Of a stretch of DNA of 64,000 nt, positions 52,201 through 64,000 are shown in pieces. Made by a program: the position numbers and the translations under genes. Below the pieces are notes generated by a model. The model was not told where the DNA came from and did no database searches. It saw only the letters and a program-made list of their open reading frames with translations. Origin of the DNA: Sisyra terminalis (Eukaryota; Arthropoda; Insecta; Neuroptera; Sisyridae). The stretch is taken from positions 55,067,050 through 55,131,049 of the forward strand of contig OY292277.1 in assembly GCA_958496175.1 (NCBI GenBank). The letters run 5' to 3'. Position 1 is the first letter of the stretch. Every line of letters begins with the position of its first letter.

Positions 52201-55200
52201 ACAACTTATTTTGAAAATAATTACGAGAGAGTACTTATTTGAGCCTTTAATTAAAATCCCAAACAAATTCCTAATCAAGAATCAGTTGAATTAGCCGATG
52301 CAATTGCTTTAATAACTAAGGAAATTTAATTGATTTTTCCTTTTTCAAGTTGAATTTTAATTCTATTGAATTATGTATATAGTGCAGAAGTTAACAATAT
52401 CGTTTGCAGTGTAAATCTAGGAAATGTTTATGAGATATTTTTTAAAGGCTTAATAAAATCTTAAAAATGTTTTGATACTTGATAATAAATTTAAATAAAC
52501 CATTGTGACGTTATCCTGAATATTAAAATGAATTCTTTTAAGAAAAAGATGCAATGATGTTGCCTTAATAGTTTGATGAATACTTAAATTTCTATCAGTG
52601 GCTTAAATATTAAAGTATTTTTAGATATTTATCTATATGCAGCAAGTGCACAGAATGTAGTATAACATAAACAATTTGTTAAATTTGTGTGCTTATGAAA
52701 ATTAAATATTTTAGCAATTAAAAAAAATGATGTCTACAATAATTTTCTTTGTTACTTATGAAATTTACAAAATCAATTTTAAAATCAACTATACCTACAA
52801 ACTTTTCACACTTCATCACAATAACGACACAATAGTTTAATTATAAATCAAGTGACGGGTACAATTAATTTGTACAAACCAGTAGAAGAAATTTAAATTT
52901 CTGCCGTTGAAATCGTCGTCGATCGGCGCCACTCCAAGCCCTATATAAATGGGGAGAAAATATACATCTTTTATTTTACATTTACACTTAGTGTAGCATA
53001 TATCTATGGATATTATATCAATATTTATGCATCAATATCATTCTTCTGTTATTAGCTGCGCTTGCAATATATATATGGGAATAGTTGATCTTCATAATCT
53101 CGATGACAATTGATTTGTTTTCGTTGAATAAATTAAAATCATCTAAAAAAAAAAAAAAAAACTTAAATTAATTTCACCACTTACTTAACAAATATTAATT
53201 AATCCTATTTGAAGTAATGTATGATATTGTTATGCTAAATCACCTAAACGATGATAACACAGTAGGTGGTCTTACAACTGTTGTAAATCCAATTGGAATG
53301 AATTTACAACGATACACCACGAGAGGTATACGGGGTGATTACGTATGAGTATTTAAAGATAAATATTCCGAATACAAAATGAATATTGTCTAGGTAAGCT
53401 ATACTTATGCAATCGTTGATATTAACCAGAACCAATATAACATAGTGAATAATATCAACTTACTTGAATTATAAATGATTATCTAATCTCTGGATGCATT
53501 TCTCCTGCACAGCGTCATAGAAAGATTTTTACAATCCAAAGGTACGTTTTCCAACTGATTTCTCATAAACGCGCCATAAGTACCTACTTTGTGGATGTAC
53601 GCCAAAATGTTTCTTTTATATTATAGATGAACTTTTTTTTCTTGTTCAACCTAAAAAAATAGTTTTAAATTTCCATTCTATTACATAGTATCATGTACCA
53701 GAAAACTTATTACCTCAAAAGCCTTTTGTCGTCAACTCTCTGCTTACTTTAAGCGTAATTATGGTTGTCTACGAGAAACTTAAATTGGAGAAAAACTTGA
53801 GTGATAGTTTTGCACATCCACATCCACATTATTACTTTCATTCCATGGGGGGAGCAAGATAGTAAAGTTGGGAACAGAAGCGTACGAAAAAAAGGAACAA
53901 ATGGGAAGAGTGAAGACATCTTGAGATGTAAACTTCTGTTAATTCTTCTTCGCCATAATGAGTTCAGTTATCTGTATATTATTCTAATCCCCGTAGATGA
54001 ACGAATAGTAAATTAACACTCTGACTTCCAATAAGCCTTAGGAGTCGACGTAGGTACTTCCAAATATCTCTAAGAAATTATAAGAAATGACAATTTTTAA
54101 TTTTACCGAAATTTATTAAAACTTATCGTTTACCTGTTTATACAATATTAACAATGCTGCTTTACATTGACCAAAAACGTAGCAAGAAAAAATCCACGGG
54201 AAATTAAAAAATATGCAAACATATTAAACTGGGTACCTAGTTCCTATAAAGTCAGAGCATTGTCAGATATTGTGAGTTGAAACTTATTTACATTTATTAT
54301 CATACCTATTAGTTTATGTCATTGCCATCAAGTTCATCATTAATTTGAGAACACTGAAACTGCGTACTTACACCAAACTGTCTAAGAAGTTGGCTTTTTC
54401 TTTTCGGATACCACCAGGTTGATTTCCCCCTCTCTTTGCATTTATTCTCCGTATTACTCCGTACGTTTTAATTAGCTTCACAAAATAATCAAATAGTTGG
54501 TAAGACGTTTTCTAAATGACTCCACAAATCTGCACAGAAAAAGTACTTAATTTAGAATTATTATTAAATTTTGTTATAAAATATTAATCGAAGATCCCAA
54601 TGACATATTTTACGGTTCAACGATAACTGCTTCCTTCAATTCCTAGATACATTGAATCTGCACAGAAAAAAGAATCATTAATTTCTATATTTAAAACTTA
54701 AACTAAATTTTCTAAAGCTAAGCTTATAAAACTAATGATCTATCTACGTATATATTATATATATAAGTTATTAACGAAAAAGATCTCACATAATATAATA
54801 TAAACCCCAAATATAAAAATAATTTCATGTAGGTATTAGTATAAAATAATTTCAAGATAGAGAATACGTTTTTAGAGTACTAGATAAGAGAAATAGGCTT
54901 TTAAGGGTAGGTAGGGCAGAGGTTTTGAATCTATAAAGTGAACATTTCGTGTTCGTATTATCGTTTTATAAATTTAATGATTGCAAAGGACTGAACGACG
55001 TGGGTCGCAGTTTTGAATCGACTATTTATCAATTGTAAGTTCAGCTATTGCACAAATGCATATATCTAAGCCAATATATAATATTAAATTTAGTATAATG
55101 TTACAAGTTGTTAATGTTATAAAACAACTTATAAAAATTGAAACCCAAACAAGAGGTATTAAATGTTTCTATCTAAATAATACCTAAGCCTAGTTTCAAT

Positions 55201-58200
55201 TGATTTAAAGTAGTATTAGTTTCCCGTGAAATATTGGGGTCAAAAGAATAATAGAGATAAAGTATAACTAAGCTATAGATAGGATTTGATAACGATGACT
55301 GGTATTAGGTAATAATAAGAAGCTTGATGGCTTGAATGGCTGAAGAAGAAGGAATTTCAATAGTTTCGTCATGTCTTGAATTGCTCATCTAATCAATTCT
55401 TCCGACTGCAATCATTCCAAGAGAATATCTGCAAAGAAAATAAAATTTAATTAAAGCAAAAAAATAAGGTTTTTAAATTCTTCATTTCTTGAGGGCCAAC
55501 GTGCTAACACATCTCTTTGAATTCTTTCACATTGACAATCCATCGAATCTACACAGACAAAACAACATTTAATCTCTTCAAATCAGTTGAATATAAAAAC
55601 TTAAAATTAATAAAAAACTACGTAAAGACAATAACAATAAAGCTAAGATAATATTATAACTGAACTATTTTGGATAGGTAGGCGGCGCTAAGCTAACAAT
55701 ATAAGAATTCCCATTGTTCTATTATTTTTTTTTAAAACATTCAAGGGGGAGAGGGTGGTTGTTTTGAATTAATTTTCATAACTTGGCGATTGGTATAGAG
55801 GTCGGCTCCATTATCAATTGTTCCGCAAAAATCTGTAACAGAAAAAAATAATCAAAAACTAAAGACAATTTGGTTTCGTTTCTTCATTTCTTCAGATTTT
55901 CCCGTGACCATTGCATCTGCACAGAAAAAAAAAACACAATTAAAAAATGGAATTTGAATTTTTAAAATAAAATCAAAATATAAAAATAAACATTCAGAAA
56001 TAAAACATTTGATAAAAATACATATATCCAATAGAAATACAAGTAAATCTAAGAATTGTTTCCCCAAAAAAATAATACAATAAAAATTGAAATAACTAGA
56101 AGAGAACATAAGATTGGTCTCATGTCACAGGTAGGTGTTTCAATCGAATAAAAAAAATATGATAACGTATTGATATCTCTGATATAGGCTGTCAGGGTAA
56201 GGGATGTTAGATATTATTTAGACTAAATAGGGTCTTAATTATCTAAATCCACAGCATGGGCTGTAGATTTGATTTAATTTTTACAAATTGTATGATTAGT
56301 GTATATTTGGTTTCAAATATTCAATCGTTTCACAATTCTACAACGACAAATGTATTTAGAACTTAATAGTGTAGAGTAGCAGTAATATATAATATAATCC
56401 TTCGATGGAATAATAAAGTCAGCAATCAATCGGTAGCATCTTAATGTATTGATAGTAAATTTCACTCCATGGCTCTCAGCGATAGTTCAGTTCAAAATTC
56501 ATGTCAATTGAGGAACTCTTAATTATTTGAGATTGATTCCATTCATCATTATGATCATTAATATTGCTATTTCCAAAGATCTTATTGATTATTACATATT
56601 ATGTGTTCCATACATATCCACTCTCCATCCTCATTGAACAGAAATGCACCAAATCTGAAAGAAACTGGTTTTATAATGTTACCAAATCGAAATTTAGATT
56701 TGAAGGAAATATTGGTATTCCAGAGATATGATTACACAATCATCTTCTTTAAAAGTTTAGTACAAATATCTGAAAATTCCTATGAAAGTCGTAACTGTTG
56801 AAAAATTGCCAAAATAAACACATCTCTTACTATCATATTTGAATACCCTATTGTTATTCCATGTTAAATTTATTGACTCTAAAAACTGATTGTTGTAACG
56901 TTCCCATTAATTCCAATCTATTGTTGTGTTCTTTAAAACTTGCTAACTGCCCTATACTCTAATACAAAGTAATCAGATAATTTGAAAACAGGAAAAATAA
57001 TAGTCCAAATAGAACATGCATATCTAACCTGTGCAATTCGTCAACCCATTTTCTGCTATAATTTGTCGATAAAAGTTGAATATAACAATGTCCAGTATTC
57101 CACAAATACACAAACTATATTTAAACATAATAGTTGGTAATTTTTATAATAAAAAACTTACTATGTACCACTAAAATAAATACATGAAGTTACTTAAGTA
57201 AAAACGAGTCAAAATCACCAATATGTCTGCTGTTGAAAACAATTCTTTTTTTGTTTTCAAACAACAATTGTTACATATATGATTTAATTATTTTTTTCAA
57301 ATACGAATTAACAAAAAACTTGGCGAAAATCAAATGTTCAATTAATAAAATGAATTTTAAAACACAATTTTTCTATTTCTATAAGAAAAATTTAAAGAAA
57401 AACGAGTTTTTCAGTAAAAAAATTGTTTGTTGAAAAAAGTCGGTAATGTAGTTACCAGAATTTCATAAGAAGCTGATTCAAATATTCCTATTGTGATATA
57501 TTCCTATTGACTTGGGTTACATAATTTGATTGAAACTATAACTATTATTAAATCTATATGGATACTGTAAGTTTTATAGTAACTGTAAATAAATTTAAAA
57601 TTAATTTTCCCCTAGCCTATAATAGAACGCGTATGCCTATCGTATAACTTTCACGAAATACTATCGTCTTCTTGGATACAATATCCATGATTAATGATGT
57701 TTTACTTATGTGAAAAAAACGATAAACTATGGTTGAGTTGAGTTTGAATAATACCTATGCTTTGCAAATGTACTGCTTTAGAGCAGTTTTTGGTGTCGAA
57801 TGCATATCTTTCACACCAGTCCAAAAATCTTCAAATGAAATCTCCATTCGCGGAAAGAATCAAGGAACACTAAAAGAAAAAAATAACATTTGAGATTGAT
57901 TGCATGAATTCAATCTTATAAGCCTTATGAAGAAACGATCAACTAATAATGTTTATAGATAAAATAATAAAAATATATTATAACAAGAAGCTAGAATTTA
58001 TAGCAGAAAAGAGGACAGTTGAAATTGTAATAAAATATTTAGTCATAAAAATTTTAAATTTTTAATCATATTATGCCGCATTAATCTTTTTTCCGTCTAG
58101 CATGTATTAGGTACATTTTACCGAACTGTTCAGATAAATACAGATGAACTAATAATTTTTCACGATTAATTCTTTGTAACATAAACTACATACAATAATA

Positions 58201-60926
58201 AAATTATCCATATCAACCAGTAGGTACCTACTAATGTAAATTAGTAAATAATTTCAACTTACATACTTGAATATTGTCTCCTTATTGTTAATGAAATGAC
58301 TTTCTAAGTACTACTGAATGCACTTTTTCTGATTTTTCCTGTAGATACTACTGCGGTGTTGCATGTAACTGGTTACTTAAACGGTGTCCAACGTTATTCT
58401 GACATTCATTAGAATTCATTACTTCGGTCTATACCTTCGACCAATAGTTGAGTTCTAATTTTCTGAATCCATGTACCTATCCTGTATTCCAAGATTCGTT
58501 CGAAAAGCGTTTTCACTACAGGCCATTTTTTTGTGGATGTACACCAAAACTTAGCATTTATACGTAAAGAGTTTTTGTCTTTCATTTCCAACTAACTAAA
58601 ACAAATATTTTTTTAATATTGTAATCTACTGTTACTATGTTCCAAAGGTTTTCATACTTACTTACCACAAACAAAAGCTGATTGCCTTTAGACATCTATA
58701 ATTTAACTTTGATGCAGTTGCCTCCAGGGGACTTGAAGTGAAGTAAAACTTGAAGTAATCTCACAAAATCTTGGTCAATTTTTTACATCTTACTGTCGTA
58801 GGTAGTAGTAGTATCATTAATTTCATCTTAGGACTCCAAAAAAAAGGCGAGGACAGCAACGTGCAAAAGCAAGAACCGAAGAAGGTTGGTCGTATGAAAG
58901 CTGGTCCAGTTTTAATCGTAACGAATTCGGTTTGTTGTCCAATAGATACAGCAGTTTCTTGATGGCATCGCATGCATGGCCGTTTCCAAGGAACTCGAAT
59001 TGGGGAAAAACTTGGGAACATTGTTCACTATCCTCCTGCATTTCCGCATTATTACTTTCGACCCATGTCTTGGATTAGTACTTGAGGATAGTAGTTTGTA
59101 GAACTTCGTTGGTACCAAATCTTCATCATCTGATCCGTGCAGTAATATGAACCTGGTAACTAAACAAAGAGTCAATATTCCTGATTCCAGTACGGTACCT
59201 ACCTACTACCAAATGGTTCCATTATTGAAATTATTGGAATTATTTAAAATAACTTTTCAATGTTGACGTCAAACATAAGGGGCAATATTTCATAAACCCT
59301 AAGATTAAGTCAATAAAACATACATTGATATTGTTCGAATATCTAATATATTAAGTTTAATAACTATACCACATGCAAAACCAATAAGTAGCACTTATTT
59401 GTGTTCCATTGTTACCTATTTTGGGAAATTTCAATACCAATTTCGGAAATATAATAATGCAATCGATTAAATCTAATCAAACAATGACAATTAACAACAA
59501 AATTTTAAGGGAACAATTAAGAGAAAATTACTTTTTACTTATGCATGAAAAACCAACCTCAATACAGTACAGTGCAATTTTTATCGATCGACAATTTGAA
59601 AAATTTACGTACAGTTTTCCATTTTCATATTCTAATGGATGCACCAAACACTCAACTATCATTATGCATATTAATTTCTTTATAAATTGGGAAATTTAAT
59701 TAATAATGCACAAAATTCATTGCAACTTGGTCGACCAAAACAACAGGTGATTTATAGTTGTTTATGTTCATTATAAGTACGCATGTCAAACTCAAAAGTG
59801 TGGTTATTTTCAAATTTTCATTTTTGCTAAAGGAAGTGATTTGAGTTTAATAATTAAAGAATAACGTTATTTTATTACAACGAACGTTGGTTTAATTTAA
59901 TATTTCTTATTATTTTATGGAACGAATTACACTTAGTAATGTATAGAATAGAGTTACTGGATAGATATAAAGTAATAAAGTCAACTTTTATTTTCTAACG
60001 TGTGTAGATGATATCGTACGTATGTATGCGTATTAATAGTAAAATAAGTAGATGAGATCGATGAGATGCAAGTATGAGAGAGAAATGAATAGTATCATAA
60101 ACCTTTCCAACATTTACCTCCCAACATTCCCCTTATTCCCGACGACTCCTTGAATAATTCTAACGGTAAAAATAAAAGATTATCATTGCACAACGAATTG
60201 TCAGTTTTCTCTTACAAAAATAATATTATTTACAATCCCATGTAAGTATTAGTTTATTTTACAATTATTGCAATTTTCAAAATAGTTATTGATCGTAGAA
60301 ATAGTTGCAATTGCTGCATTCATTTGGTGAATCGTATTTGAACATTGGAGATTCCTTCCCATGTGTTGTTTCTAAGCCAAAAAGTTTTTAGGTTCAATTA
60401 AAGGCGATTTCCGATCTATTAGGTTGATTTAGAAGAAATGAGAAGTAAGTTTTGTAGGTATGTAGTTGGTTTACTAGCTTATAAGTTTTTTTTAATGAAC
60501 CACTACTAATTAATCATAGGAATGTAGGTATATTTAGTTGTTGTTGTTGTTGTTTTAAGATTCACTTGAAACATGGACATGAAAAAGAGTAAATGAATTG
60601 GAAGATTGGAAATATATGGTACCTATCCACCTAGATACCAGCTCATGGACTGCGTAAAGTTGAGGGAATATATGAATTTTAGATAATATTCGATGCATTA
60701 AAACCAAATATGTAATTAGAATTTTGATTAAACATCAACTTGTCGAGTAATTAGCGTTTTTAGGCCACTTTCATAAGCCTACATACGGCTTTCATTGTTT
60801 GAATTTTGAGAACTTTTGCGAACCGATATTACCGCTGCCTGACAACAAAACGCTGAACTATTTTGGAAGCCACGCCCACTTGTATGTAGAACTGGTTTGT
60901 GTCTTGGATAAGTGCTAGATACAAAC

Positions 60927-63618
60927 CAAAGTGGGCGTGGCTTTCAAAATAGTTCAGCGTTTTGTCGTCAGGTTTGAAGAAGGGGGTCTGTCATTATCGT
61001 CATTTAAGGTCAAACATTTCAGACATTTAAGGATGATTTTCTTTATGCCATGTAATGATTGGGATATCAAATGAAAGCTAATTAATTACTCTATTGATTT
61101 ATATAAAAAAACAGCCAATATGTCTAAACGATGACATTGAAATTTGATTTTCCGTCAGCGACTACTTCCCTTTCTGACATTTAAGGGTGGTTTGCCCCCC
61201 TTAATATATTGAACCCGATTATGATTGGGATATCTATTGAAAGATAATGAATTACTCTATCGATTGACATCAAAAAAATTACCAATATCTCCAAGCAAGT
61301 ACTTAGAAAATTGACTTTCCCATATCGACCCTTGGCCTTTATAAAATGTAACTTAAATCATGTGATTTCGCGTAAAAAGTAATTAAAAACATTATTCTTA
61401 TATAAAATTGATGGATTACAGCTAAATTTGACACTTAAATGTTGATTAAAGGTCTACTTTTCGAGAAATAAGCGTCTAAAGGGGGTCTGTCATTATCTTC
61501 ATTTAGAGCCAAAAATATCTTTATTTCTTCTCTCCTATCGCTATCAATCGATCGATTATTAGTAAATTATACAAAATATAACATTTCTTCCACTCGAGCA
61601 TCATTTAAAATTGTATTTTTAACCTATTTTATATGCATGTTTAGCGGATGTCAAAGTTGTTTATGTTTCGCTCTATAGGCAACCCGGTGAGCATCAAAAA
61701 AACAAAATTCGACGATTTGCCCTTTTTGAACAAGCCAATATTCAGTACTCTAACTCAAATTTCGGACATTTCAGGATGATTTTCTGTATGCCATGTAATG
61801 ATTGGGATATCAAATGAAAGCTAATTGATTACTCTATTGATTTATCAAAAAAAACAACCAATATATCCATACAATTACTTTAAAAATTGATTTTCCCTAG
61901 GCGACTACATCCCTTTCTGACATTTCAGGGTGGTTTGCCCCCCTTAATATATTGATTCCGATTATGATTGGGATATCAAATGAAAGCTATTGAATTATTC
62001 TATCGATTGATATAAAAAAATTACCAATATCTTCAAGCAACTACTGAGAAAATTGACTTTCCCATATCGACCCTTGGCCTTTATAAAATGTAACTTAAAT
62101 CATGTGATTTCGCGTAAAAAGTAATTAAAAATATTATTCTTATATAAAATTGATGGTTTACAGCTAAATTTGACACTTAAATGTTGATTAAAGGTCTACT
62201 TTTCGAGAAATAAGCGTCTAAAGGGGGTCTGTCATTATCTTCATTTAGGGCCAAAAATATCTTTATTTCTTCTCTCCTATCGCTATCAATCGATCGATTA
62301 TTAGTAAATTATACAAAATATAACATTTCTTCCACTCGAGCATCATTTAAAATTGTATTTTTAACCTATTTTATATGCATGTTTAGCGGATGTCAAAGTT
62401 GTTTATGTTTCGCTCTATAGGCAACCCGGTGAGCATCAAAAAAACAAAATTCGACGATTTGCCCTTTTTGAACATGCCAATATTCAGTACTCTAACTCAA
62501 ATTTCGGACATTTCAGGATGATTTTCTGTATGCCATGTAATGATTGGGATATCAAATGAAAGCTAATTGATTACTCTATTGATTTATCAAAAAAAACAAC
62601 CAATATATCCATACAATTACTTTAAAAATTGATTTTCCCTAGGCGACTACTACCCTTTCAGACATTAAAAGGTGCTTTGCCCCTCTTTTTTCATTGAATT
62701 CGATTATGACTGGCATATCAATGGAAAGCTAATGAGTTACTCTATCGAATAATATCAAAAAATTACCAATATCTCCAAACAATTACTTTGAAAATGGATT
62801 TTTCCTTATCGACTCTTTAGGCCCATTTAAATGCTAATTTCTCGAAAAGTAAACCTTTAATCAACATTTAAGTGTCAAATTTAGCTGTAAACCATCGATT
62901 TTATATAAGTGTAATGTTTTTAATTACTTTTTACGCGAAATCACATGATTTAAGTAACATTTTATAAAGGTTGAAAGTCGATTTAGGAAAATCAGTTTTC
63001 TAAGTAATTGCTTGGAGATATTGGTAATTTTTTGATGTCAATCGATAGAGTAATTCATTATCTTTCAATAGATATCCCAATCATAATCGAATTCAATATA
63101 TTAAGGGGGGCAAACCACCCTTAAATGTTAGAAAGGGATGTAGTTGCTGACGGAAAAGCAAATTTCAATGTCATCGTTTAGACATATTGGTTGTTTTTTT
63201 TGATAAATCAATAGAGTAATCAATTAGCTTTCATTTGGTATCCCAATCATTACATGACATAAAGAAAATCATCCTTAAATGTCTGAAATTTGAGTTAGAG
63301 TACTGAATATTGGCATGTTCAAAAAGGGCAAATCGTCGAATTTTGTTTTTTTGATGCTCACCGGGTTGCCTATAGAGCGAAACATAAACAACTTTGACAT
63401 CCGCTAAACATGCAAATCAAATTGGTTGAAAATACAATTTTAAATGATGTTCGAGTGGAAAAAATGTTATATTTTGTATCATTTACTAATAATCGATCGG
63501 TTTATAACGATAGAAGGGAAGAAATAAAGATATTTTTGATCCTAAATGAAGATAATGACATACCCCTTCAAACCTGACAACAAAACGCTGAACTATTTTG
63601 AAAGCCACGCCCACTTTG
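60927..63618. mobile_element. Foldback core element, unit 4 (2692 bp, diverged left arm)
   Basis: It has the same total length as in unit 1, with repeat starts at 61031, 61774 and 62516, but the first two repeats carry their own variants (for example TTGACTTTCCCATATCGACC near 61313 and again near 62055). The right arm is the common type, so here the two arms match less well than in units 1-3. Confidence 0.88.
61031..62515 (+). repeat. Two full 742-743 bp direct repeats, unit 4
   Basis: The period is the same as in unit 1, but the pair shares variants absent from units 1-3 (CCATATCGACCCTTGGCCTT, ACATTATTCTTATA or ATATTATTCTTATA, CACTCGAGCATC). The second repeat also differs from the first at several sites (TTCAAGCAACTACTGAG). 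Confidence 0.92.
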
Positions 63619-64000
63619 CCACTATGTAGAACCGGATAGAAATGGATCTTGGATAATTGTAATTAGTGGACATTAAATTAATGAAAATACCATTTAAAAC
63701 GATCGATTCATGCTTAAATTGTGTTAACTTGCATCGATAAGCTTCACTTTATCGATTTAAATCGATATTACAATCGTAAAGTAATGCTCCGAGTGAAATG
63801 GAGTTCCTTAACCTCTTATTTTAGCATACAAACAAAACGCTAATTTCTCGAAAAGTGAACGTTTAATTGAAATTCTAAGTTCATTTTCGGTTTTAATGCA
63901 TCGGATATTATCTAAAAATCATACATTTACTTAATTTACATTGGCAAGTATTGATTTTTATCTGCGGGTGTTTGCTCGTATGTATATCAACATGGGCAGT

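Larger units (their letters stand above)
47934..64000. repeat. Tandem unit 4 (long form, truncated by window end)
   Basis: This is the fourth copy, cut about 405 bp before its expected end. It has an 11 bp deletion near 49957 (GGTACTACCAAATGG where the others have an extra CTAGGTACTAC). It also has a private block in the left arm of the foldback element (61300-62300) that is clearly more diverged from the other units than the rest of the unit is. Confidence 0.97.

Noticed and set aside
1..64000. tRNA or rRNA genes.
   Set aside because: I saw no cloverleaf with A and B box motifs and no conserved rRNA core strings by eye. A tRNAscan-SE or Infernal run would settle it.

Overview
The window is AT-rich eukaryotic DNA (about 70% A+T by eye) with no long open frame: the longest ATG-to-stop frames are under 100 codons. 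Poly(A)/poly(T) runs, intron-like splice signals and repeated short motifs built on TAGGTACC (common in aphid and moth DNA) suggest an insect nuclear genome, possibly a hemipteran. That assignment is a guess from composition, not from a recognised gene.

The layout is simple at the top level. The window is a head-to-tail array of four nearly identical units: unit 1 = 1-16471, unit 2 = 16472-32192, unit 3 = 32193-47933, unit 4 = 47934-64000 (cut by the window end). Units 2 and 3 are about 15.72-15.74 kb. Units 1 and 4 are about 16.47 kb, because each carries one extra 742-743 bp repeat inside a foldback element. The few differences between units are arranged as a mosaic (some sites group 1+2 against 3+4, others 1+4 against 2+3), as expected from unequal exchange and gene conversion.

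Inside each unit (unit 1 coordinates): (i) 1-1340, a candidate three-exon minus-strand reading frame ending in a terminal exon with tandem AATAAA signals, its last intron containing a small CpG-rich island (150-300); (ii) 1390-2770, segment A, a diverged copy of segment B at 10560-12250, with a third fragment C at 5640-5930; (iii) 2770-5640, AT-rich DNA with a short direct-repeat pair and a TATA/CpG promoter-like patch near 5009; (iv) 6440-7990, three diverged cassettes, each with a minus-strand splice acceptor TCTGTGCAG followed by a second acceptor 84-128 bp on; (v) 8260-10300, AT-rich DNA with microexon-like cassettes of 9 and 27 nt; (vi) 12740-15990, a large foldback element with long inverted arms; (vii) 15990-16471, the 3' end of the next unit's minus-strand candidate gene.

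The best functional reading I can offer is a recently amplified macrosatellite or gene array. Each unit may carry one minus-strand gene made of many very small exons, much of it duplicated or decayed, next to a foldback element able to form a hairpin. The repeat structure is directly visible. The gene models are inference and need RNA evidence.
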